NCBI RefSeq assembly: GCF_932294415.1
Contig: NC_065536.1
Span: forward strand, 9,847,974 to 9,911,973
Direction: 5' to 3'
DNA length: 64,000 nt
DNA from: Quercus robur
Lineage: Eukaryota; Streptophyta; Magnoliopsida; Fagales; Fagaceae
This document shows positions 11,085 to 22,791 of this stretch, piece by piece. The translations under genes and the position numbers were made by a program. The notes beneath the pieces are model-generated. The model saw only the letters and a program-made list of their open reading frames with translations. It was not told the DNA's origin and ran no database searches. Within the stretch, counting starts at the first letter, position 1, and every line of letters starts with the position of its first letter.

Positions 11085-11780
11085 ATGAACGATCTAAGCT
11101 CATCCATTAGAATTGACCACCATCTAACTGAATGAATGATTTAGTTTAAGACAATGCCCACTGCCAAAGCTGAAGGTAGAAAAGCAAATAAAGATTGTAG
11201 ATTGATATCACACACACTGATTGAATTTGAATAAGCAAACTAAAAGTTTATAATTGGATTTCAGCAAAAGCTTGTTGGATTAGTTGAAATTAAATACGAG
11301 TGCTATCTGGTCATCATATAACCGCCATTCAGAGATATGAAAACTACAATTTTGAATTTCATATTCAAATAACTCCACGTTTTTGGAAAAAAGAAAAAAC
11401 AAAAAAAGAAACTTTGTAATGCAAATACAGCATGACCGTTATAAATCCTGATATAGGTTCTTTTATGTCATAGACTTGTAGATCCCGGATATAGGTGTTT
11501 TTTTATTATTGACCTTGAAAAATCTAATTGATTCCCACCTCATAAGTGGCCCTTCTCTGTAAAAATTAACACTAGGGCCACATAAGGAAGGACAATCAAA
11601 ATACAAGGCCATTCCCCCTTGCATTTAACAAAGTATGAAAAGCTTTGTGTCTTTTAATCTTATTATCTTGACATCAGGAAGAAGCTATGGAATAGACTCC
11701 AGGGCATCAAATTTACATAAAAGAGACATTATTTCACATTATACAACAACAAAACCAATGACAATTGTAGTTGAACTCAG
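11085..11780. other. Intron of PDR pseudogene P2
   Basis: There is no coding signal. The part 11525-11780 aligns with 3805-4030 in copy P1, and both lie in the same relative place, so they are paralogous intron sequence. Confidence 0.5.
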
Positions 11781-11784
11781 TAAC

Positions 11785-11935
11785 TCAGTCATATAGAGCA
11801 AATTCCCTGTACTTCTGGGTAAAATCTACACCAATTTCTGCTTCTGCAGATGTAGAAGTGACGTCTACCATCCATATTGCCAGATTGTAATTATTTATAA
11901 TCTTTGGAACTCCAGGGATATAAATTATGGTATAC
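11785..11935 (-). pseudogene. PDR/ABCG exon following NBD2 (copy P2)
   Basis: The minus strand reads YIPGVPKIINNYNLAIWM, then VDVTSTSAEAEIGVDFTQ, then REFALYD. This is the diagnostic PDR stretch (F..I.GVPKI..NYNPATWMLEVTS.SAEA.LGVDFA..Y..S.LY). The last residues should abut the ENNELVRQLSS exon now at 6487. In the other direction it should follow the NBD2 exon that ends near 21960. The RTE and L1 nest at 12.0-21.4 kb lies between. Confidence 0.85.
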
Positions 11936-11984
11936 AGGAAAAAAAAAAGGGCAGAGATAATCATAGATAAAAGTCTCAAAACAA

Positions 11985-13327
11985 AGCTGTTGAGGTTAAG
12001 AGGGTGAGGGATAACATAATTAGTGCATATGCGCCTCAAATAGGATTAGAGGAATCCATTAAGAAAGAAATTTGGGAGGACATTGATGAATTGATTCAAG
12101 GGTTACTAAAATGGGGAGAATATATTTATTGGATGAGACGTGAATAGGCTTGTTGGAAAAGATAGTGGGGGCTTTGAAACAGTTTATGGCAGCCAGAGAT
12201 ATAGAGTAAGGAATGAACCAAAAGATGCTATACTAGATTTTGCGCATATGATTTGATATTGACAAACACTTGATTCAAAAAGAGAGAATCACACTTAATT
12301 ACCTCCAAAAGTAGGACAAACATGAATCAAATAGATTTCATCCTTACTCGAAAAGTAAATAGTAGATGTTGTAAAGATGGTAAGGTGATACAAGGAGAGA
12401 GTGCATCCACTCAACATAGGGTGGTGGTATTAGATATTTGTATTAAAAGACAGAAAATATATTAGACAAAGAAACCCAAGGATTAGGTTCTGGGGTTTAA
12501 AGGGAGAGAAACAAGATGTGTTTAAAGAAATAAGGCAAGTGGAATTCAGACAAAGATGTTTCTAAGATGTGGAATGAAATGGGTACTTGTATTAAAAGAA
12601 TGGCTAACGACGTCCTTGGAGAGAATCTAAAGGATGTGGGTGATCCACTAAGGGGACTTGGTGGTGGAATGTGGACGTTCAAGTAGCAATTAAATTAAAG
12701 AGAGAGAGCTATAGAAGCCTACCTAAATGTAGAGACAATGCTGCTTATGAAAATTATAAAGTGGCGAAGAGAGAGGCAAAAAAGGTTGTCCAAGAGGCTA
12801 AATGCAAGGCTTATGATAAATTATATAACAAGCTGGGGACAAAGAAAGGAGGGAGATAAGCATATTTATAAACTTGCAAAGACAAAGGAAATGAAAACAA
12901 GAGACTTGAACGGTGTTCGATCCATTAAAGTTGAAGATCTAAGAGTGTTAGTAACAGAAATGCAAATTAAAGAGAGATGAAAAAGTTATTTTCATGAACT
13001 TTTTAATGGAAACGATATGAAAGATTTGAGTGATTTGGGCAACCTAATGGGGGATATAAACTGTAGATTTGTTTGAAGAATTAGGATGACCAAGGCAAAG
13101 GAAGCATTAAGGAGAACCAAAATGGGAAAAGCCATGAGACTAGATGTAATCCCCATTGAAGTTTGGAAGTGCTTGGATGATGTGAGTGTAAGTTGGTTGA
13201 CAAACATTTTCAATAAGATCTTCAGTGTTAACAAAATGCATAATGAGTGAAGGAAAAGTACTTAAATACCTATTTATAAGAAAAAGGGAAAATTCAAAAC
13301 TATACAAATTACCATGGAATTAAACTT
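11985..13327 (+). mobile_element. RTE-clade LINE, first segment (endonuclease C-part and connector)
   Basis: Plus-strand pieces match the plant RTE-type retrotransposon protein. ISAYAPQIGLEESIKKEIWE from the endonuclease lies near 12030. NAAYENYKVAKREAKKVV, KAYDKLYNKLGTKKG and IYKLAKTKEMKTRDLN lie at 12740-12910. A decayed reverse transcriptase entry ends at NYHGIKL just before 13327. Frames are broken many times. The element is 5'-truncated near 11985. The sequence resumes at 14566 after copy B and at 21034 after copy C. Confidence 0.8.
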
Positions 13328-14565
13328 TTTTTTTTGATAAGTAATAAGATATATTGATACCAAAAAGGAAGTACCTTAGTACACAGGGAGTGAACAAGGG
13401 GACAGCAAATCAAATACAAAAATTGCAAGAATCTAGGAAATCAATAAAAGAAGGGAATGATTGGTTTTGCAAAGCAAACAACCAATCCAATAAAGTTCTA
13501 AAAAAGAAAATATGTGGTTGAGGGTGGATAATTTTGTTGATAAAGTGAAGATGTGGTGGGCTTCCTATTTGTTCCAGGGAACCCCTAGTTTTATGCCTTG
13601 AAGTTGGATTTAAAAAAGTGGAACGAGACGGAGTTTGGCAATGTAACGTTTAAGAAGCAAGACCTTTGGAGCAAGTTGAATGTTTTAGATGCTAAAGAGG
13701 AGACCCATAGATTAACAGCTGAGGAGAAGTTAGTACAAGTTAATCTTTGGATTGATATTGAAGAGTTGACACTTTTAGAAGAGATTAGTTGGAGACAAAA
13801 GTCTAGGGTGTTGCATTTGAAGGAAGGGGACGCCAATACCAGATTCTTTCATAGAATTGGCTAATTCTAACGGGAAAAATAATGGTATTGAAAGCCTAAT
13901 GGTTAATGGTACCTTGTCTTCTAATCAGGGCATGATTGTAGACTGCATTACTCATTTATTCATGAATTTGTATTCTGAGCACCAGGTTGTGCGGCCTTTT
14001 CCAGATGTGTTAGTTTTTCCAATGATATTCGGTGATAATGCGGACTGGTTAGAGAGAACTTTTGAAGAGGCTGAAATCTTTGATGTTGTTTAGAGTTTTC
14101 ATGGTGACAAATCTCCGGGTCCAGACGGCTTCCCAATGGCATTTTTCCAAACTTGCTGGTGGATTGTCAAACTTGATCTTATGGCTATATTTCACCACTT
14201 TTTTGCTAAAGGTCAGTTTGAGAAAAGCTTAAACACTACTTTTATTACCCTCATCCCTAAAAAACATGCAGCAAGTGAGATTAGGGATTTCCGGCCCATT
14301 AGTCTTGTTGGGGGGGGGTCTATAAAATTATTGCTAAAGTCTTGGCTAACCGGCTTTGCGTGATTATGGGGGATATAATCTCAGCATCTCAAAATACTTT
14401 TCTGAGGGATAGACAGATCCTTGACCCTATTCTTATTGCTAATGAATGTCTTGACAGTAGATTGATGTTTGGGGTGCCGGCGCTGATTTGTAAACTGGAT
14501 GTTGAGAAGGCTTTTGATCCTGTAAATTGGAGTTTTCTTTTGCAAATGTTAGAAAGAAGTGGTTT
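13328..14565. mobile_element. L1 copy B, with 5' part inverted relative to 3' tail
   Basis: Bases 13328-13510 are the minus-strand 3' end of a copy-A-type L1 (T-run, then sequence matching 6624-6800). From 13511 the sequence flips to the plus strand and carries the end of the endonuclease region and the connector ([20 protein letters not shown]), then the start of the reverse transcriptase ([38 protein letters not shown]). It stops near 14565. A tail in one orientation joined to an inverted internal segment is the signature of twin priming. The host is the RTE element: NYHGIKL before and [13 protein letters not shown] after are contiguous codons of it. Confidence 0.85.
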
Positions 14566-15232
14566 TATGAGTCACACTATGAAACTTTGGGAAAGAGTGA
14601 TTGAATGTAGGACAAATCATAGAATCAATTTGGTTTTATGCTAGAAGGATCTACCATGGAATCTATCTTCTTACTTAGACATCTAATGAAAAAATATAGA
14701 GAGGCTTGTGAAGATCTTTATAAGTTTATCATTGATCTAGAAAGCACATGATAGGATTCTTAGAGAAGTTATGTGGTGGGTTTTGGAAGAGAAAAGAGTT
14801 CCTCTGAAGTATATTAAGTTGATTAAGTATACGTATGATGGAGCTATAACTAGTGTGAGAACAAGTGGAGGAATCACAAGTGAGTTTTCTATCACTATAG
14901 ATTTGCATCAAGGACTAACATTAAGCCCATATCTCTTTGTACTAGTGATGGATGAGCTCATTAAGCCAATCCAAGAGGAAGTCCCTTGGTTGATACTTTT
15001 TGTAGGTGATATAGTTTTAGTGGATAAAATTAGAAGTGAAGTTAATGCCAATTAAAGGCTTTCGATTAAGTAGACAAAAACAGATTACATGAAATGCAAC
15101 TTCAGTAAAAGTAGAAATTGAAACAAAGAGGCAATATAACTTGATGGTTAAGAGATACTAAAGAGCGACATCTTTTGATATTTTGGATCAATAATTCATA
15201 AAGATGGCAAGATAAAAGAGGATGTGAATCAT
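14566..15232 (+). mobile_element. RTE-clade LINE, second segment (reverse transcriptase)
   Basis: The plus strand reads [20 protein letters not shown], then VLEEKRVPLKYIKLIKYTYD. The RT core follows as HQGLTLSPYLFVLVMDEL and WLILFVGDIVLVDK. The usual FADD box has decayed to FVGD, so the catalytic aspartate pair is lost. The tail FRLSRQKQITNEMQLQ-type sequence continues to 15232, where L1 copy C is inserted. Confidence 0.8.
15220..15232. repeat. Target-site duplication, left copy (L1 copy C)
   Basis: GGATGTGAATCAT is identical to 21034-21046. It flanks copy C exactly and is single-copy RTE sequence (encoding EDVNHR). Confidence 0.95.
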
Positions 15233-15358
15233 TTTTTTTGATAGGTAATTAGAAAACTTATATTAAAGAGGAAAAAAAAGAAAAGAGAAGAACAAGATGT
15301 TCATGATGATGAACAACAACACAACACAACAGCAATAAAACAGCAACACAGCACAACA

Positions 15359-18300
15359 CTACACAACACAATAGCAAGAGAGAAGACAGGAAACTAAGCT
15401 AAGGGAAGGCATAAACTCAGAGAGGGAAGAACACTCAGTAAAACCCCAGTAATGAGACCACTCCATTAGACTGCGTTGGCATAAAATCTTTAACTCCTCC
15501 AACGTTTTCTCTTTATCTTCAAAAGATCGACGATTTCGCTCCAGCCACACAATCCACATTAAGCACCCTGGAACTAAGTTCCAAATTTCCGAATTATGCT
15601 TCCCAAGCCATTGATGCCAACTAGATAACAAACCCGCCACCGAACCCGGCATAACCCAATGAATACCAAAAGCCTGAAGCATGAAAGCCCATAGGAAATG
15701 AATAATAGGACAATGAAGAAGAAGGTGGTCTACCGACTCTCCATCAGAGCAACACATACAACACCAATTAGCTAGAGGACGACCCTTAAGCATTAGGTTA
15801 TCCAAAGTGAGGATCCGACCATGGGCAGCAGTCCACAGAAAAAAAGCCACGCGCTTAGGAATCTTTGGTTTCCAAACACCCTTCCAAGGAAATAAAAAAT
15901 TCGAGGCACCCCGAATCTCATGGTAGTAAGACCGGGTGTCGAACTTCCCATCCCCTTTCAGCCCCCAGCGAAGAGTATCTCTCCTATCACCTCGAGGAAT
16001 ACGAGGATGGATAAGCTGAAAAAGAGAGTAAGAAGCAGCCAACTCCCAATCTTCAAACGCTCTATAAAACCTTAAATTCCACACTCTAACAGAACCCTCT
16101 TCTGGAGCCCACAAAACCTCAGAGATGCAAGCATCCTTGACCGCTGAACATGCATAAAGCGCAGGATAGCGATCTTTTAAAGAATTCTCACCAATCCACC
16201 TATCATGCCAAAAGCGGATACGAGTACCATCACCCACTTCAAAGGACAGATGCTTAGAAAAGCTCTCCCACCCTTCATTAATGCTTCTCCAAAGACCACA
16301 CCCATGAGTCCTCCTGCAGACTTTAGTGCACCACCCCCCTTGACCCTCACCATATTTTGAGGAGATAACTCTCCTCCAGAGATGGGTAGCTTCATGACCA
16401 AATCTCCATAGCCAATTCCCTAAAAGAGCTTGATTAAAAGACACCACATTTCTTATCCCCAAACCGCCCCTCTCAACGGGAGAACACACCTTATCCCAAG
16501 CCACCAACGGAAACTTGAAACTCCCCTCAAAAGACCCCCACAGAAAATTCCTCTGAATACTTTCCAATCTAGCCGCCACAGCTTTAGGAATAGTAAAAAG
16601 AGATAAAAAATACGTAGGGAGACTTGAGAGAGTACTCTTTATAAGCATGAGTCTACCACCTTTAGATAAATAGAGCCGCTTCCACCCAGATAGCTTCTTC
16701 TCCATTTTCTCCAAAATAGGATTCCATATCGCAGCTGCCTTAAAAGAAGTTCCCAACGGCATCCCCAAATATTTCATAGGCAATTTGCCCACTCTACATT
16801 GAAGAATATTAGCCAGAACATCTATATTATTCACCTCCCCAACAGGAACGATCTCACTTTTCCCGATATTAACCTTCAACCCTGTAAAAGACTGAAAACA
16901 AGACATCACCAACCTTATGGACAACAATTGTTCTCTAGAGGCATCACAAAATAAGATAGTGTCATCAGCAAATAACAGATGGGAAATATGCACACCAACA
17001 GCGTTCACACCTCCCACATGGAATCCCCAAATAAGATTACACTCCTCTGTCTTCTTCAAGAGTCTACTTAGAACCTCCATTATCAAGAGAAACAATAGCG
17101 GGGATAGTGGATCCCCTTGTCTCAATCCACGCGAGCATCCAAAAAAACCTTCAAGTGATCCATTTACCAGGACAGAAAAACGGACAGACGTAACACAAGC
17201 CTTAATCCACCCCCTCCATTTCATCCCAAAACCCATCCAGTCCATCAAATAAAACAAGGCTTCCCAATTCACGTGATCATAAGCTTTTTCAATATCAATC
17301 TTGCATATCATCCCTGGACTTCTGCTCTTCAACTTGCTATCCAGGCATTCGTTTGCAATAAGCACTAAATCTAGAATCTGCCTTCCGCCAACAAACGCAT
17401 TTTGAGTCTCAGATATGAGCTTGTCCAAAACCACCCTCAACCTATTAGCCAAAACCTTAGATAGCAACTTGTACATGCTACTCACCAAACTGATGGGACG
17501 AAAATCCTTGATGTTAATGGCATTACACTTCTTAAGAATTAAAGTGATAAACGAAGCATTCATAGACCTCTCAAACCCCGAGTGTCGGTGAAAATAGGCG
17601 AAAAAATCCATAACATCTTTTTCCACCACACTCCAACAAGTGTGGAAAAAAGCTATGGTGAAACCATCAGGACCAGGGGCTTTATCCCCCTCCATCTCCC
17701 TTAATACCTGGGTGACTTCCTCCTTCGAGAACTCCTTCTCTAACGATAACCGCTCACCCTCTTCGATACAAGCAAAATCTAACCCATCCATAGTGGGACG
17801 CCCCACCTCAGTTTCCTTAAACAGTCCTTGATAGAAAAGAACTAACTGAGAGCGCACGTCAGGCTCATCCTCATAAAGAACACCATCCACCTCAATCCTT
17901 TTAATTTGATTAGCATTTCTATGAGAGTTTGCTAATCTGTGAAAGAATCGAGTATTATTATTGCCCTCCTTCACATACAAGGCCCGAGACTTTTGCCTCC
18001 AAGAAATCTCCTCAAGAGAAGCCAACTGATCTATGTCACCTTTGATTTGAAGGCGACGGATCTGATCTTCATCTGAAAGTCCCACCAACTCCTCCCTCGC
18101 ATCTAATCCCATCAGCTCAGTCAGCAAGTTCTTTTTTTTGAAAGCCAAATCACCAAACTCCTCCGTGTTCCATTTTTTTAAATCTGCTTTCAAAGCCTTC
18201 AATTTTTGAGCCAAAATGAAGCTTGGAGAGCCCGCGAAACTATACCCATCCCACCAATGCTTAACTCTATCAACAAAACCCTCAACTTTTAACCACATAT

Positions 18301-19041
18301 TTTCAAATTTAAAGGCACTTCGACCACGCCGAACAACACCAGCTTCCAACAAAAGAGGGCAATGGTCAGAAAGAACCCGGGGAAGTACCCGTTGGGATAC
18401 ATTGACATAATGCTCCTCCCAATCAAGAGAAACCAATGCCCTATCCATTCTTGACATAGAGGGGACACCAGAATCTCTAAACCAAGTGAAGGAGGCCCCC
18501 CTAAAGGTAGATCAACTAAAGAATTATTCTCAATAAAATCCGAAAATGCGAACATAGCAGGGCTAAAAGACTCACAGCCAATCCTTTCACTAGGGTACCT
18601 GATAATATTGAAATCACCTACAAGATACCAAGCCATAGGCCACCTGGCACGCACCTGGGATAACTCATCCCATAAGGTAGACCGCTGACCATTGTCATTA
18701 GGACCATATACACCTGTACAAGCCCACACAAAATCATCCACCACTCCTCTCAATAATACACTGACAGAAAACTGACCAACCATAACATCCAACTTCTCAA
18801 AGATCCTTTTATCCCAAATCAGCAGGACCCCTCCTGAAGTCTGCACAGCATCCAAAGCAGCCCAATCAATAAAAGGACAACCCCATAAACTCCGCACAAA
18901 AACAACGTCACAAGAAGAAACTTTTGTTTCTTGAAAACATACAATATCACACTTCCACTCTCTTAGCAGATTCTTACAAACCACTCTCTTACGGGGATTG
19001 TTAAGCCCCCTTACATTCCAAGACAATAGTCGTAGAGTCAT
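15359..19041 (-). pseudogene. LINE ORF2 (endonuclease-reverse transcriptase), copy C, one frameshift
   Basis: The start is MTLRLLSWNVRGLNNPRKR. The endonuclease shows FQETKVSS and YLVGDFNIIRYPSERIGC. Near 18505 a run of six G (seven expected) shifts the frame. Reading then continues unbroken for 1,032 codons from SMSRMDRALVSLDWEEHY (18457) through the reverse transcriptase ([71 protein letters not shown]) to the C-terminal zinc finger (CCMCCSDGESVDHLLLHC). The full product would be about 1,227 residues, normal for plant L1 without RNase H. Translation probably depends on the upstream ORF1 through the ATGA overlap. Confidence 0.93.
19038..19041 (-). promoter_or_regulatory. ATGA stop-start overlap between LINE ORF1 and ORF2
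   Basis: On the minus strand the ORF1 stop TGA (19040-19038) overlaps the ORF2 start ATG (19041-19039). The same four bases occur at 10362-10365 (copy A) and 867-870 (copy D), although the flanking codons differ. Such overlaps are known to permit termination-reinitiation in other systems. That it works so here is inference. Confidence 0.8.
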
Positions 19042-20916
19042 TTAAGACAATCAGCACCCCCCTTCCTATTTCTTGCAGAAACTCCGTCGTAATTAACATA
19101 AGAAATAAGCCCCTTAAGCTCCCTGAGACCTCTCGTCCCTGAGTTTATAGATCGCTTAGACACCCCAGCATCATTCACCTTGAGACATTCCTGTTCCAGG
19201 ATGCGAAACAGAGCCAAACATTGAGCTTCATGTTTCACTATAGGGAAGCCCACCATTTTACAAAATTTTTTCATCAATTGAGATACCCAATACGAAGGTG
19301 GCCCAGACTCCATCACCTGTGTTCCCTCGATAGAGTCTAGAGGCAAAGATTCACATTGAGGCAAAGGTTCACAATCCAACACCCAATTATCCTTCTCACT
19401 AGAGTCACAACCACTGTCATCCACCCCACTGGCTTCCCATGGGAGAATTTGCAGCCCAAACTCTGGCTGAAAATCCCCATCACAATCCACTAATCCATTA
19501 CTCCGTTCTTCTTCATGAGCTTCCCCTTCCCCGACCTCAGCTTCCAAACCAAAACCCAGGCCTGAGAGGGGGGAAAATCTATTGAGATCCACCCAAGGTT
19601 GCCGACACAAGAACGGCAGCCCCTCTTTCATAAACGGAGGCTGAAAACCAGCCACTGCCGAGGTAATCACCAAATCCCCGGTGAACCCAGCATCCCACCT
19701 GCCTAATCCCTGAGTTTCCTCGGCACCGGAGCCCGAGAACCCAGAAAAGACAGCCTTGCCGGAGTCGGGAAAGCCTAAAACAGAACTACACCTTGATGCC
19801 GACTCTTTTCCGGTCACCGGAGTGTCCAAAACTCTCGTCGGCGACGACCCATTGACACTCGAGCTCGCAACCACTTTTCCCGAAGGCAGAACCCGAGACT
19901 CACGCACACCCAAGGCTACAAGTTCAGTATTACCCCACTGCCTGTGGACTGGGTTTGCCAAAGATTGACTTTGGCGAGGCCTCCAAACAGGTTTGGGCTT
20001 AACATATTTGAATGGGCCGGAGGTATTAACCTTTTGAACATTCTGAATAGTGGGCTTTTTAGTTTGCACCACTTTTGGGCCCACTTCCTTAACTTCAGAC
20101 CACACTAGAGCCCAATTCCCATCTAACCCACGCTCCAAACGCAACAACATATCCAAAGTCAACTCAGCTTTAATGCCTTTATCTTCAATCCCATCTATCG
20201 TTGACAAAATCTTCACCCCAATTTGATCTCTCTGACCCAAAGTACTATCCTTGCAGGTAACCCGGTTAACATGGCTGGATTCTGACAAAATCTTCACCCC
20301 CAAGAGGCTCCCTCTGTCCTAGGATACTTTCCTCACTGTTATTACGGCTGGAGCCTGACAGACTCTTCACCCCAGGTTGCTCAGGATTTGTATTTTGAAT
20401 TAATACATTTTTTTTCTTCCCTTTATGACCTCCACCCCCGTTGTTATTCCGTTTCCCCGCCACCACCGACGCAAAGGATTTTGAGGCATCTGTAAAAATA
20501 CCTGTGATAGCTTGCTTGGGAGCTAGAGACTCCGGGTCTAACACCTTCCTCAGGTGTAACCCAAAACCTCTCCAGCCACTCCCCGTCTTTCCTTCAGGCA
20601 CCACTATAGAACCCTTACGACGACCATGAGTGAGTTCCGAAATTAATAAGAAAGCTCCGTGAGAGTTGGAACCCAACTGAAGAATAAAGCATTTGTCCCC
20701 CTCACGGCAAGATCTTGCAAACTGCCCACTAGACTGCCCAGAGATCAGTTCTTCCACATAGAACAGCAGTCTCTTTGCAGTACCTCTTCCCATAAATATT
20801 GATCTTAGAGAATCTCTGCCTCTCTCGTAAATACGCAGCTGGTAAAACATACCACCTTCCTCTATTGAAAACTCAAAAGATTTTGATTCCACGAAGAAAA
20901 AAACAGAGCCACCCAT
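19038..20916 (-). pseudogene. LINE ORF1 protein, copy C, one frameshift
   Basis: The start is MGGSVFFFVESKSFEFSIEE. The N-terminal 110 residues have alternating hydrophobic strands and end in a basic stretch with IVVPEGKTGSGWRGFGLHL. This looks like the N-terminal domain found in many plant L1 ORF1 proteins. I see neither an RRM signature nor a CCHC zinc knuckle. About residues 170-240 hold a repeated phrase (GVKSLSGSS, GVKILSESS, GVKILSTID, separated by LGQRE/LGQRD). A run of five G near 20295 (four in the sister phrase) adds one base and splits the frame. The intact product would be about 625 residues. The C-terminus (RGLRELKGLISYVNYDG) is shared with copy A. It is presumed to bind the LINE RNA. 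Confidence 0.85.
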
Positions 20917-21033
20917 GACAACAAACTTTTTCTTCTTAAAGATAGATTAACATGAAGTAAAATCTAAGTTGCAAACAGAACTATCATTAAAAGTGATCTT
21001 AATGGGAATAATGCTGAAAACCTCTCCAGCATT

Positions 21034-21405
21034 GGATGTGAATCATAGAATAAGAGTAAGTTGGATGAAGTAAGGAAGCACATTAGGAGTATTGTGTGAT
21101 TGTAGAATACCAATTAATTTAAAGGAAAATTTTGATAGGACTGTTATACAACCAGCAATGCTATATGGTATCGAATGTTGGTCTTGTAAGAAGCAACATA
21201 TTCATAAAATGAGTATAAATGAAATGAGATAGGTGGAAATACAAGGAAAGATAGGATTCGAAATGAGGAAATAGAAGAGTATGACTTTAAATAGAATCGA
21301 ATGGAGGGAAAGAATATATGTACCCGATTCTAACTAATTTGTTGAGGATCCATAGTCAACCACAAAATTTTGGGATTAAGGCTTTGTTATTGTTGCTGTT
21401 GGTAC
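21034..21405 (+). mobile_element. RTE-clade LINE, last segment with 3' end
   Basis: It resumes the interrupted RTE frame (EDVNHRIRVSWMK, then AMLYGIECWSCKKQHIHKM, then LNRIEWRERIYVPDSN). It ends in GGCTTTGTTATTGTTGCTG, the TTG-rich tail normal for plant RTE elements. The start duplicates the 13 bases at 15220-15232. Confidence 0.85.
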
Positions 21406-21955
21406 TCCAGGGACACTCTATCAAAATAAAAGTGGAGTACCAAGAAGATCTATCAAATTAACTACTCAAAGTAGACAATATTACTAAAAGAAGATGAAAG
21501 TAGGAAAAAAAAGATGCAATAGATAAAATGTTTTGCTACATCAAACTGACCTCAAAATACACTATAACGCAACTTGAATGTTGTCCTAATGGTACAGAAT
21601 ATATTACGTGTCCACCAGTTTTTAGAAGAATTAACTGCATAAGCAAGAGAGGCATGAGATAAGTAACTCTTCAAGATTCAATAACAAGAAAATTGTTGTA
21701 TTCAACACTAGGTCTCATATACTCTTTTGGGGAGTAGGCTGGAATGGATCTCACAACTTTATAATCTGGTTGCTACTCCTCAGAGTACAATATTTTACCC
21801 ATCGCAGTCAAATCTAAAACCTCCTAGGCCTTTATTTATATCCTCACTACACATGCATGTGTTTTTGAGATTAACTACACTCCTAGGAGGCTAGGACTAT
21901 GTAACAGCTTCTTGGTTTCACAAGAAAATTACACTTGACCCTTACAATTTTAAAT
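21406..21955. other. Non-coding stretch between RTE tail and PDR NBD2 exon
   Basis: I see no gene or repeat boundary here. It is probably intron of pseudogene P2. Confidence 0.4.
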
Positions 21956-21959
21956 TCTT

Positions 21960-22265
21960 AAAAATTGAGTTCTACCTCATCAAATGCTTCTAATATGTCA
22001 ACACTTGGATGGTGGATGGTACAAAAAATTGTTCTCCCTGTATCAACTACTTTCTTCACAGCTAGCATAACAATTGCAACCACTCTTGCATTCAAACCTG
22101 TTGTTGGTTCATCCATGAAGAGAATAAAGGATTTAGCAACAAACTCTACCGCTATTGTAAGCTGCTTACACTGCTCATTTGATCAGTATTGCCTTGTTCA
22201 CCTACTAAGGAATCCTTTATTCCATCAAGTTCAATGGTCTCTGGGACTTCATTCACAAATTCCAG
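21960..22265 (-). pseudogene. PDR/ABCG NBD2 exon with signature, Walker B and H-loop (copy P2)
   Basis: The minus strand reads FVNEVPETIELDGIKDSLVG and then, after a frame change, [37 protein letters not shown] and [18 protein letters not shown]. This covers the ABC signature region (consensus LSTEQRKRLTIAVEL, here degraded to SNEQCKQ), an intact Walker B ([10 protein letters not shown]) and the H-loop histidine (IHHPS). The domain would hydrolyse ATP to drive export. Frame changes and the missing signature glycine-serine show it is dead. Confidence 0.9.
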
Positions 22266-22386
22266 CATTACATACCGCAGTAGCTTTAACAAAATATTAT
22301 CTCAATAATGAATGTAAAACCAAAACTTTGATTCATGTCAGTGCATAGAGAGCTTACCGCTTTAATTTTTTATTCTATCTGAGGAG

Positions 22387-22700
22387 ACAGTCATAGCCAA
22401 GCAGAAAATATCACCAATTCTTCAACAGTAAGTTTGAGGGGAATGTAAGTCTGTTTTTTCACAAACACCTGACACCCTAACAAACTTTTCTTGAACCTTG
22501 GGATGCCCTCCAATTTTTGTTTGCCCTTCAATATAGCCACTGGTATTTCTTCTGGCTAAGACATTTGGAAGTTTGTTTCCCAGCTGCACTGACAACCATC
22601 AATGCTGTAAGAGCACCAGGCCTCAATGCAACCATAACATCGGAAAGAATTTGGAGTTTTTTGTTGGTGAATACATTTTCTCTCATTTCAAGAAGCCAAA
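22387..22700 (-). pseudogene. PDR/ABCG NBD2 exon with degenerate Walker A (copy P2)
   Basis: The minus strand reads [20 protein letters not shown], then [10 protein letters not shown] where the family has MGVSGAGKTT. The Walker A glycine and a threonine are lost. After a frameshift it continues [38 protein letters not shown] and LHSPQ, the conserved stretch up to the Q-loop and Y-helix of PDR NBD2. Confidence 0.9.
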
Positions 22701-22791
22701 AATTTGAAAAAGAACGACAGAAATTAATATAATGTTATGTAAACAGCTATCAATCCAGCAGCAACCGGAACCTTATATGATTAAATGTAAT

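Larger units (their letters stand above)
15233..21033 (-). mobile_element. Full-length L1-type LINE (copy C), 5.8 kb
   Basis: It is bounded by a 13-bp target-site duplication. The 3' T-run is at 15233-15239, and the 5' end reads AATGCTGGAGAGG on the minus strand. It contains a 5' leader, ORF1 (20916-19038) and ORF2 (19041-15359), overlapping as ATGA. Its lesions are few: one +1 and one -1 change, each in a G homopolymer. That makes it the youngest-looking L1 of this family in the window. It is inserted in the RTE relic. Confidence 0.95.
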
